Below are positions 23,722 to 31,209 of a stretch of 41,536 nt of DNA, one piece after another. The stretch comes from an uncultured Prevotella sp. GTDB lineage: Bacteria > Bacteroidota > Bacteroidia > Bacteroidales > Bacteroidaceae. The stretch lies in contig CAJONQ010000031.1 in the NCBI GenBank assembly GCA_905235835.1, positions 1-41,536 of the forward strand, read 5' to 3'. The position numbers were made by a program, and so were the translations under genes. Every line of letters starts with the position of its first letter. Position 1 is the stretch's first letter. The notes beneath the pieces are model-generated. The model ran no database searches. It saw only the letters and a program-made list of their open reading frames with translations, and was not told where the DNA came from.

Positions 23722-24117
23722 CTACTGAGCCTCTTTTTCCAATTCATTAGCGATTCGATGACTGGTATAAAGCTGAAGGATTGCCGCTACCAACAAGATG
23801 ACAATCCAGTTGTTGTGTACATATTTAATATATATAAGAAAATCCATCCCGAAGAAGTTCGCCTGATTGGCAAACATCATCAGGGCGGCAATCAGAAACA
23901 GCACATCACTGATGAGCATGATGCGACGAAGACGACGGATGGTGAAATTCGTACCCTCATAACACTGACGCATCTGCATGGCGGCAAAGAGCAGAGCACC
24001 AGGGGCGAAGACATAAGGAGCCCATGCCTGGAGGAAGATACTGGCTCCAGAACCGATGACCATCAGTAAGCCTCCTAACAACAATAGGAGGGTCTCTACC
24101 TTACTCAGCTGTCTCAT
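23722..24117 (-). CDS. Four-helix membrane protein of unknown function
   Basis: 131 residues. Four hydrophobic segments can be read: LLLLLGGLLMVIGSGASIFL, YVFAPGALLFAAMQM, IMLISDVLFLIAALMMFA and NNWIVILLVAAILQLY. Positive residues (RRLRR) lie between the second and third. The frame overlaps the FtsB-like gene by 17 bp, so they are translated from one message. The type is common in Bacteroidetes; I know no function. Being beside a divisome gene hints at an envelope role. Confidence 0.8.
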   Translation of the reverse strand: MRQLSKVETLLLLLGGLLMVIGSGASIFLQAWAPYVFAPGALLFAAMQMRQCYEGTNFTIRRLRRIMLISDVLFLIAALMMFANQANFFGMDFLIYIKYVHNNWIVILLVAAILQLYTSHRIANELEKEAQ

Positions 24118-24445
24118 GGGTTATCGCTGGTTCGTTTTGATCCTCTTCGAAGACAAAGATATCCTCGTTGTCCTCCTTCATAAAATAACGCTCTCGGGCA
24201 ATCTTCTCTATCTCCTTGGGATTACTGTCAAGCATCTTGATCTTCTTGCGGTCCCTGTTATACTGGTTGGTGTGCCGCTGTATCTCCTCCTGCAGCTCAC
24301 TAATCTGCTGCTGGTTCTTGAAATGATGCCATACACTGTTCTCATCGACAAAACCGATGAGCACCACAGCCAATAGCGTTACCATGGCATATTTCAGCCA
24401 TGGCACCCGATATAGTTTTTCTAATAATTTCTTCAGTCGCTTCAT
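24101..24445 (-). CDS. FtsB/DivIC-like septum formation initiator
   Basis: 114 residues from the ATG at 24445. A short basic head (MKRLKKLLEKLYRVPW) precedes one membrane helix (YAMVTLLAVVLIGFV). A coiled coil follows (QQQISELQEEIQRHTNQYNR). The C-terminal block IEKIARERYFMKEDNEDIFV matches the conserved end of FtsB/DivIC, which holds the FtsL-FtsQ divisome complex. The frame reaches further upstream, but that extension crosses the promoter. It is divergent from dnaX and overlaps the next membrane protein gene. Confidence 0.88.
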   Translation of the reverse strand: MKRLKKLLEKLYRVPWLKYAMVTLLAVVLIGFVDENSVWHHFKNQQQISELQEEIQRHTNQYNRDRKKIKMLDSNPKEIEKIARERYFMKEDNEDIFVFEEDQNEPAITHETAE

Positions 24446-24454
24446 AATTTGCCA

Positions 24455-24462
24455 CAAAGATA
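24455..24462 (-). promoter_or_regulatory. Promoter -7 box for the FtsB-like gene
   Basis: TATCTTTG on the minus strand, 9 bp before the ATG. This makes the leader very short. Confidence 0.6.
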
Positions 24463-24484
24463 CAAAAAAATGGAGATATGACCA

Positions 24485-24514
24485 TTGAAAATTGAAAAAT
24501 ATTTCGTAATTTTG
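24485..24514 (+). promoter_or_regulatory. dnaX promoter
   Basis: TTG at 24485-24487 and TAATTTTG at 24507-24514, spaced by 19 bp, a textbook Bacteroidetes promoter 20 bp before dnaX. Confidence 0.75.
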
Positions 24515-24534
24515 TAGCAAATTAATCTGATCTT

Positions 24535-26319
24535 ATGGAAGAATATATCGTATCGGCGCGAAAATACCGCCCTACGACCTTTGACACGGTCGTAGGACAG
24601 CAAGCACTGACCACTACCCTGAAGAATGCCGTGAAGAGCGGGAAACTGGCACACGCCTACCTGTTCTGCGGTCCTCGCGGTGTGGGCAAGACCACCTGTG
24701 CCCGTATTTTCGCCAAAGCCATCAACTGTCTGACACCTACCGAAGAGGGAGAGGCTTGCGGACACTGTGAGAGTTGTCAGGCATTCAACGAGCAACGCTC
24801 GTTCAACATCTTTGAGTTGGATGCTGCCTCCAACAACTCTGTGGAGCATATCAAGACCCTGATGGAGCAGACCCGTATCCCACCGCAGGTAGGAAAATAC
24901 AAGGTGTTTATCATTGACGAGGTTCACATGTTGTCTACCGCTGCCTTTAACGCTTTCCTGAAAACGTTAGAGGAGCCCCCTGCCCATGTCATCTTCATCC
25001 TCGCCACGACGGAGAAGCATAAGATACTGCCCACCATCCTGAGTCGTTGCCAAATCTATGATTTCGAGCGGATGACGGTAAGGGACACCATCGACCATCT
25101 GAAATCAGTGGCAGCGAAAGAGGGCATCCAATACGAGGAAGAAGCCCTTGCCGTGATTGCAGAGAAGGCTGATGGCGGTATGCGTGACGCCCTGAGCATC
25201 TTTGACCAGGCAGTATCGTTCTGTCAGGGGAACATCACTTATCAGAAAGTGATAGAGGATCTGAACGTGCTGGATAGTGAGTATTATTTCAAGATAATCG
25301 ACCTTGCCGTGGAGAACAAGGTGAGTGAGATCATGGTATTGCTCAACCAGATTATCAAGAAAGGATTTGACGGAGGTCTGTTGATTGGCGGTCTTGCGAA
25401 ACATGTACGAAACGTGCTGATGGCGAAAGACCCACAGACCCTGCCGTTGCTGGAGGTCAGTGACCAACAGCGGGAGCGTTATCAGCAACAGGCACAGAAA
25501 TGTGAGACCCGCTTCCTGTATGATGCCCTGCGACTGATGAACCAGTGTGACATCAACTACCGCCAGTCATCTAACAAACGGCTATTGGTGGAGCTCACCC
25601 TGATAGAGGTAGCCCAGTTGACTCAGCCCGACGAGGGGGCTGGCAATGGGCGTAAGCCCAGAAGATTAAAATCCCTGTTTAAGCAATTGATTCAACAGTC
25701 TCAGCCAAAGAAAGCAGCCCCACAGGTAGCTGCGGCTGAGGGTGGTGAAAGTAGTGGAACTAGTGAATCTAGGGGAACTAGGGGATCTAGTAGTTCTAGT
25801 GATTCTAGTAGTGTTAGGAGGGGGATTGCCCCGAAGAAGGCTGTTGGCTTCTCTTGGAATAAACTGCGAGAGAAGAATCAGGTAAAGAGCAAGATGCAGA
25901 TTATCCCTGGCTCCCTGTCACCTAACGACCCTAATTCCATTATCAAAGACGAGGAGTTGGACTTCTCACAGCAAGACTTGGAGTTCCAATGGATGATGAT
26001 GTGTAACCGTATGCCCCAGAGACTGAGTGGTATCGCTACCCGTATGAAGAATATGAACCCCGTCATCAAGGACTTCCCACAGGTGGAGGTGGCGGTGGAC
26101 AACCAACTCGCCTATGACCAGATAATGGAGATTAAAGGAAGCATCCTCAGCACTTTGAGAATCTATCTGCATAACACGAAGATCACGATGGATGTGCGGG
26201 TTACGGAACAGAAAGAGAAAGTGCGTATCCTCACTCGTAGTGAACAGTTTAAGATGATGGAGGAAAAATATCCCGCAGTCGCCAAACTACGGGATATCCT
26301 TGACTTAGAATTGGCGTAA
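24535..26319 (+). CDS. dnaX: DNA polymerase III subunit gamma/tau
   Basis: 594 residues. The clamp-loader AAA+ domain has Walker A GPRGVGKT at 46-53, a zinc-binding cluster (NCLT...ACGHCESCQ), Walker B IIDEVHML and sensor 1 ATTEKHKILPTILSRCQ. A less conserved tau part follows. Near residues 402-428 an insert SSGTSESRGTRGSSSSSDSS comes from a period-9 array at 25751-25818. The subunit is the motor of the complex that loads the sliding clamp. I see no obvious slippery frameshift site for making gamma. It converges on asnA with a 10-bp gap. Confidence 0.96.
   Translation: MEEYIVSARKYRPTTFDTVVGQQALTTTLKNAVKSGKLAHAYLFCGPRGVGKTTCARIFAKAINCLTPTEEGEACGHCESCQAFNEQRSFNIFELDAASNNSVEHIKTLMEQTRIPPQVGKYKVFIIDEVHMLSTAAFNAFLKTLEEPPAHVIFILATTEKHKILPTILSRCQIYDFERMTVRDTIDHLKSVAAKEGIQYEEEALAVIAEKADGGMRDALSIFDQAVSFCQGNITYQKVIEDLNVLDSEYYFKIIDLAVENKVSEIMVLLNQIIKKGFDGGLLIGGLAKHVRNVLMAKDPQTLPLLEVSDQQRERYQQQAQKCETRFLYDALRLMNQCDINYRQSSNKRLLVELTLIEVAQLTQPDEGAGNGRKPRRLKSLFKQLIQQSQPKKAAPQVAAAEGGESSGTSESRGTRGSSSSSDSSSVRRGIAPKKAVGFSWNKLREKNQVKSKMQIIPGSLSPNDPNSIIKDEELDFSQQDLEFQWMMMCNRMPQRLSGIATRMKNMNPVIKDFPQVEVAVDNQLAYDQIMEIKGSILSTLRIYLHNTKITMDVRVTEQKEKVRILTRSEQFKMMEEKYPAVAKLRDILDLELA
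25751..25818. repeat. Nonamer array inside dnaX
   Basis: About seven units of an AG(T/G)(G/A)(G/A)NNCT pattern, such as AGTGGAACT, AGTGAATCT, AGGGGAACT, AGGGGATCT, AGTAGTTCT, AGTGATTCT. It keeps the frame and codes for a Ser/Gly-rich linker after the clamp-loader domain. Confidence 0.8.
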
Positions 26320-26329
26320 CCACCAATTA

Positions 26330-27367
26330 TTATATCAGCGTCATTCCTAATTTCTTACATGCTTGTCGCATGTCATCAGGCCAGATAGAAGCCTGTATCT
26401 CACCGATATGTCCTTTGTGAAGGAGTACCATACAAAGACGGCTCTGACCGATACCACCACCAATACTCAATGGCAACTCGTCGTGGAGCAGTTTCTGGTG
26501 GAAATACAAGCTCTCACGCTCCTCTTTGCCCTCCAGTTTCAACTGACGCAACAAGGAGTCCTTATCCACACGAATACCCATCGAGGAGAGCTCGAAGGAA
26601 CGTCCTAAGACGGGATACCAGATGAGGATATCACCATTCAAGCCTGCCAGTCCATTCTCACCAACAGTAGACCAGTCGTCATAGTCAGGAGCACGACCAT
26701 CGTGCTTCTCACCATTCGACAACTTACCACCAATACCGATGACAAACACAGCACCGTAAGCCTCACAGATAGCATCCTCGCGCTCTTTGGGTGTCTTGTC
26801 GGGATACATCTTCAAGAGTTCCTCGGCATGGATGAAAGTAATCTTCTCCGGCAGGAAAGGTTTGATCTGCGGATAGGTCTCACAGGTGAGATATTCCGTG
26901 CGACGGATCGCCGCATAGATACGTTCTACCACATTCTTCAGGTAAGCGACCGTACGCTGCTCTTTGGTGATGACAGCCTCCCAGTCCCACTGGTCGACAT
27001 ACAGGGAGTGGAGGTTATCCAGTTCCTCGTCCGCACGAATGGCATTCATATCGGTATAGATACCGTAGCCTGGCTCTATCTTGTACTCAGCAAGCGAAAG
27101 GCGCTTCCATTTCGCCAGTGAGTGAACGACCTCTGCCTGTGCATCTCCCAAGTCCTTAATAGGGAAAGACACAGCACGCTCCACACCGTTCAAATCATCA
27201 TTAATACCCAAGCCTTTGAGTACGAACAAAGGAGCAGTGACACGGCGTAAACGCAGTTCCGTCGATATATTCTGTTGGAAGAATTCCTTAATCAATTTAA
27301 TACCCTGCTCGGTTTGTTTGGTGTCCAGCAGGGATTGGTAGTTGATGGGGGTTATCAATTGACTCAT
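26330..27367 (-). CDS. asnA: Aspartate-ammonia ligase
   Basis: 345 residues from the ATG at 27367, the usual AsnA length. It is built on a class II aminoacyl-tRNA-synthetase-like fold. Characteristic blocks are LRLRRVTAPLFVLKGLGIND, SLAKWKRLSLAEY, YTDMNAIRADE, LHSLYVDQWDWE, FVIGIGGKL and PLSIGGGIGQSRLCM. It makes asparagine from aspartate and ammonia with ATP. The reading frame extends 34 codons upstream, but that part crosses the -7 box and does not look like AsnA. It is divergent from the tRNA-Arg and pepT region. Confidence 0.96.
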   Translation of the reverse strand: MSQLITPINYQSLLDTKQTEQGIKLIKEFFQQNISTELRLRRVTAPLFVLKGLGINDDLNGVERAVSFPIKDLGDAQAEVVHSLAKWKRLSLAEYKIEPGYGIYTDMNAIRADEELDNLHSLYVDQWDWEAVITKEQRTVAYLKNVVERIYAAIRRTEYLTCETYPQIKPFLPEKITFIHAEELLKMYPDKTPKEREDAICEAYGAVFVIGIGGKLSNGEKHDGRAPDYDDWSTVGENGLAGLNGDILIWYPVLGRSFELSSMGIRVDKDSLLRQLKLEGKEERESLYFHQKLLHDELPLSIGGGIGQSRLCMVLLHKGHIGEIQASIWPDDMRQACKKLGMTLI

Positions 27368-27394
27368 TTTTGTATATGTGTTATTTTGCGAGTG

Positions 27395-27424
27395 CAAAGG
27401 TACTACTTTTAAAGTAATTTGCAA
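27395..27424 (-). promoter_or_regulatory. asnA promoter
   Basis: TACCTTTG at 27402-27395 and TTG at 27424-27422, spaced by 19 bp, on the minus strand, 27 bp before the ATG. Confidence 0.75.
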
Positions 27425-27515
27425 GGAAAATTCCAAATTATTTTGCAAAATGACACTAAAATTTATCATTTCCTTTCATTTTGCATATACCTTAATATTA
27501 TTAAAAGAGTTTAAA

Positions 27516-27543
27516 ACTCTACACTCTACACTCTAATCTCTAA
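27516..27543. repeat. Heptamer array upstream of tRNA-Arg (4 units)
   Basis: ACTCTAC twice, ACTCTAA, TCTCTAA. It lies in the -33 to -60 region of the tRNA promoter. Confidence 0.8.
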
Positions 27544-27552
27544 ACTTTTTAT

Positions 27553-27560
27553 TAACTTTG
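27553..27560 (+). promoter_or_regulatory. tRNA-Arg promoter -7 box
   Basis: TAACTTTG, 10 bp before the mature tRNA 5' end. Confidence 0.7.
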
Positions 27561-27570
27561 CACCCGTTTT

Positions 27571-27644
27571 GGTCCCGTAGCTTAGCTGAATAGAGCGTCA
27601 GATTCCGGTTCTGAAGGTCTTGGGTTTGAATCCCAACGGGATCA
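27571..27644 (+). tRNA. tRNA-Arg (anticodon CCG)
   Basis: 74 nt with a full cloverleaf. The acceptor stem is GGTCCCG with CGGGATC (one G-T pair) and A as discriminator. The D arm is GCTTAGCTGAATAGAGC, the anticodon stem-loop is TCAGA-TTCCGGT-TCTGA (CCG at 34-36), and the T arm is TTGGG-TTTGAAT-CCCAA. The CCA end is not encoded. A T run follows directly and may act as a terminator. Confidence 0.95.
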
Positions 27645-27663
27645 CTTTTTTATATAATAACAA

Positions 27664-28876
27664 ATGGATATTACTGAACGATTCCTAAACTACACCAAGT
27701 TTGATACACAGTCGGCAGAGGAGAGCGACAGTGTACCGAGTACCAGTAAACAACTGATACCTGAAAAAAGAACTCGAACGTGAGGGTTTTGACGATGTGG
27801 AGCTGGACGAGAAGGGTTATCTCTACGCTACGCTGAAAGCCAATACCAAGGGCGAGATTCCGACCATCGGGTTTATCTCCCATTATGATACGTCACCCGA
27901 CTGCAACAGTGCGGATATCAAGCCACAGATTGTCCGTAAATATGATGGTTCTGACATCCTGCTCAGCGAGGGTATTGTCAGCAGTCCGAAGAAATTCCCA
28001 GAGTTATTACAGCACATAGGGGAAGACCTGATCGTGACCGACGGGCATACCCTGTTAGGCGCTGACGACAAGGCAGGCATCGCAGAGATTGTGCAGGCAA
28101 TGGTGTATCTGCAGGAACACCAGGAGATCAAGCACGGAAATATCCGTGTCGCCTTCAATCCCGACGAGGAGATTGGTATGGGCGCCCATCATTTCAATGT
28201 AGAGAAATTCGGTTGTGAGTGGGCTTATACCATGGATGGCGGTGATGTGGGAGAGTTGGAGTTTGAGAATTTCAACGCCGCCTCCGCCAAGATTACCATC
28301 AAGGGAGTCAGTGTGCATCCCGGTTATGCGAAAGGTAAGATGGTGAATGCCAATGCCCTTGCCGCAGAGTTTGCCAAGATGTTGCCTGAGGATGAGACCC
28401 CAGAGACCACTGAGGGCTATCAAGGATTCTATCACCTGTTAGGTATCCAGTCGAATATCGAGCAGGCGAAACTCAGTTATATCATCCGTGACCACGACAG
28501 AGACAAGTTTGAGGACCGTAAGCGATTCGTTCTGCTCTGTGCCGAGAAGATGAACGAGAAATACGGAGAAGGAACCGTTGTCGCTGAGGTGAAAGACCAA
28601 TATTATAATATGAAAGAGAAGATCGACCCTCAGATGCATGTCATCGACCTCGTGTTGAAAGCCATGCAGGAGACAGGTGTCGCTCCGAAGGTCAAGCCCA
28701 TCCGTGGCGGTACAGACGGTGCCCAACTCTCTTTCAAAGGACTCCCCTGCCCTAACATCTTCGCTGGTGGTGTCAATTTCCACGGACCCTATGAGTTTGT
28801 ATCCATCCAGTCGATGGAGAAAGCCATGGAGGTCATCGTGAAGATCTGCGAGTTGACAGCAGGGTATAATGATTGA
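27664..28876 (+). pseudogene. pepT: Peptidase T with a frameshift near codon 31
   Basis: The first part reads MDITERFLNYTKFDTQSAEE, then SVPSTSKQL in frame 1. From about 27761 the PepT sequence continues in another frame as [20 protein letters not shown] to the end (TAGYND). Compared with the usual KQL-xxx-YLKKEL spacing, about 5 bases seem lost at 27757-27760. All later features of this M20 tripeptidase are intact: [50 protein letters not shown], and [20 protein letters not shown]. So either the gene is recently broken, or the sequence has an error here. A GTG at 27797 could start a shortened protein, but it would lack the first strand of the fold. Confidence 0.88.
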
Positions 28877-28923
28877 GGTGAGAGGTGAGAAGTGAGAAGT
28901 GAGAGGTAAGAGGTAAGAAATAA
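28875..28923. repeat. Heptamer array between pepT and the antiporter gene (7 units)
   Basis: GAGGTGA x2, GAAGTGA x2, GAGGTAA x2, GAAATAA: seven units with no gaps, 49 bp. It starts inside the pepT stop codon and ends five bases before the next ATG. Every unit ends in TGA or TAA, and with period 7 this places stops in all three frames. Confidence 0.9.
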
Positions 28924-28928
28924 GCGAT

Positions 28929-31187
28929 ATGGCGGAGTTACCTGATTTGATTAATGACCTGGCGTTGATATTGATATCAGCAGGTATTGTCACACTGATT
29001 TTCAAGAAGTTGAAACAGCCGTTGGTATTAGGATATATCGTGGCTGGTTTCCTAGTGAGTCCCCATATGCCCTATACAGCCTCCGTTGTTGACGGAGAGA
29101 GCATCCACCTATGGGCAGACATCGGTGTGATGTTCCTTTTGTTCTCATTAGGACTCGACTTCTCATTTAAGAAGATCCTGAAGATGGGAGCCTCCCCGAT
29201 TATCTCCACCATCACCATTATCTTCTTCATGTCCGTGATAGGTGTTCTGGTAGGTCATCTCTTCGAATGGAGTAAGATGGACTGTATCTTCCTGGGCGGT
29301 ATGCTTGCCATGAGCTCCACCACGATTATCTATAAGGCTTTCGATGACTTAGGGTTGCGCCAGCAGCAGTTTGCCGGACTGGTAATGAGTGTCCTGATTT
29401 TGGAGGACATCCTCGCCATTGTGATGATGGTGATGCTGAGTGCCATTGCCAGTGGTAACAACCCAGATAGTGGTCAGATGTTAGGGTCTATTGCGAAGAT
29501 CGGTTTCTTCCTCGTCCTGTGGTTGGTAGTAGGTATCTTCGCCATTCCCGCATTCCTGCGTAAGGTAAGAAGTCTTGTGAATGCTGAGGTTTTACTGGTC
29601 GTATCCTTAGGATTATGCTGTGCGATGGCAGTCTTCTCGACGAAGGTGGGTTTCTCCTCCGCTTTCGGAGCCTTCATCATGGGCAGTATCCTTGCCGAGA
29701 CCATAGAGGCAGAGCGCATTGAGAAGTTAGTAGAGCCTGTGAAAAACCTGTTTGGAGCTATCTTCTTCGTGTCCGTAGGTATGTTGGTAGACCCTGTTAT
29801 CCTGGTGGAATATGCCATCCCTATCGTCACGTTGGTCTTTGCCATCCTGTTAGGACAGAGCATTTTCGGATCTATCGCCTTTATGTTAGGTGGTGAGAGT
29901 CTGAAGTCAGCGATGCGCTGTGGATTCTCTATGGCACAGATTGGTGAGTTCTCTTTCATCATCGCCTCGTTAGGACTATCGTTAGGGGTGATCAGTGACT
30001 TCCTCTACCCTGTCGTTGTTGCCGTCTCTGTCATCACCACCTTCCTCACCCCGTATATGATTCGTCTTGCCACTCCCGTCTATAACAGTCTGGAGCGGAG
30101 ACTCCCCTCCCGTCTCATCCAGTTGTTAAACCACCTGTCGATGAGTCATCCCTCCTCCAAGGAGCATAGCAAATGGAAGAAGCTGTTGACACAGATGACC
30201 ATCAACACCCTCATCTACTCCATCCTTACCACAGCCGTCATTACCATGATGTTCACCTTCGTGTTACCCATCACCCGTAAGATGCTGCCAGGATGGGAGC
30301 TCCACTGGTATGCCAATGCCATCACGGGAATACTGACCATCCTGATCATCGCCCCCTTCCTTCGTGCCATCGTGATGAAGAAGAACCATAGTGAGGAGTG
30401 GAAAGCGTTATGGGCAGAGAGTAATATCAACCGCCCCCCGTTGTTGTTTACCATATTGGTGCGAGCCTTCATTTCCGTAAGTTTCATATTCTATATCTGC
30501 AACTACCTGAGTCGTTTCTCCAGTGCGATCATGATTACCATTGGTGTACTTGTCGTTGCCCTGATTATCATCTCCCGTTCTATCAAGCAAAGGAGTATCA
30601 GGCTGGAGCGATTGTTCATCCTGAACCTCCGTTCCCGTGATATCGCTGCCCAGGTACATGGTAAGAAACGTCCCCTTTATGAGGGCAGGTTGCTGGACCG
30701 TGACGTGCATATCGCCGTCTTTGATGTCCCCATGGACTCGCTATGGATGGGTAGTTCACTGAAACAGTTGCGACTCGGACAGAAATACGGAGTGCATATC
30801 ACGAGTATTCTCCGTGCCAATCACCGTTTAAATATCCCCGACGGGGAATATATCATCTACCCTGGTGACAAGTTAGAGATTATCGGTAGTGACGACCAGT
30901 TGAACAAGTTCAAGCAGGCGATAGAGAGTGAGGTATTTGGAGAAGACCTTCACTTAGAAAATCGTGAGATGAAGCTACGTCAGATGATTATCGGTGGGGG
31001 TAGTCAGTTTGTCGGTAAGACTTTGAAAGAGAGCGGCATCCGTGACATCTACAGTTGTATGGTTGTAGGACTGGAAGAAGGAAAAGAAAACCTCTCGCCC
31101 GTCAGTCCTAACAGGAGATTCCAGGAAGGAGACATCATCTGGATGGTAGGTGAAGAGGAAGCGTTACAGGCGTTGTTGAAGGGTTAG
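28929..31187 (+). CDS. Kef-type monovalent cation/proton antiporter with two RCK_C domains
   Basis: 752 residues. The first 380 are a CPA2 exchanger domain of about 12 helices with LVLGYIVAGFLVSPHMPY, the LFSLGLDFSFKKI motif, SSTTIIYKAFDDLGL, LEDILAIVMMV (the Asp of the ion site) and FSSAFGAFIMGSILAET. A further membrane part follows (430-560). Two C-terminal TrkA-C/RCK_C-like domains come next (about 585-665 and 680-750: LEIIGSDDQLNKF and IIWMVGEEEALQALL), with no RCK_N nucleotide-binding domain between them. It likely exchanges K+ or Na+ for protons under ligand control. Its stop codon lies in the heptamer array at 31182. Confidence 0.88.
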   Translation: MAELPDLINDLALILISAGIVTLIFKKLKQPLVLGYIVAGFLVSPHMPYTASVVDGESIHLWADIGVMFLLFSLGLDFSFKKILKMGASPIISTITIIFFMSVIGVLVGHLFEWSKMDCIFLGGMLAMSSTTIIYKAFDDLGLRQQQFAGLVMSVLILEDILAIVMMVMLSAIASGNNPDSGQMLGSIAKIGFFLVLWLVVGIFAIPAFLRKVRSLVNAEVLLVVSLGLCCAMAVFSTKVGFSSAFGAFIMGSILAETIEAERIEKLVEPVKNLFGAIFFVSVGMLVDPVILVEYAIPIVTLVFAILLGQSIFGSIAFMLGGESLKSAMRCGFSMAQIGEFSFIIASLGLSLGVISDFLYPVVVAVSVITTFLTPYMIRLATPVYNSLERRLPSRLIQLLNHLSMSHPSSKEHSKWKKLLTQMTINTLIYSILTTAVITMMFTFVLPITRKMLPGWELHWYANAITGILTILIIAPFLRAIVMKKNHSEEWKALWAESNINRPPLLFTILVRAFISVSFIFYICNYLSRFSSAIMITIGVLVVALIIISRSIKQRSIRLERLFILNLRSRDIAAQVHGKKRPLYEGRLLDRDVHIAVFDVPMDSLWMGSSLKQLRLGQKYGVHITSILRANHRLNIPDGEYIIYPGDKLEIIGSDDQLNKFKQAIESEVFGEDLHLENREMKLRQMIIGGGSQFVGKTLKESGIRDIYSCMVVGLEEGKENLSPVSPNRRFQEGDIIWMVGEEEALQALLKG

Positions 31188-31209
31188 CGGTTAACGGTTA
31201 GCGGTTAAT
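31182..31209. repeat. Heptamer array shared by two convergent gene ends (4 units)
   Basis: GGTTAGC, GGTTAAC, GGTTAGC, GGTTAAT. It supplies the TAG of the antiporter gene on one strand and the TAA of lptD on the other. Confidence 0.85.

Noticed and set aside
27368..27469. 34-residue N-terminal extension of AsnA
   Set aside because: It crosses a well-spaced promoter and lacks similarity to AsnA; the ATG at 27367 gives the standard 345 residues.
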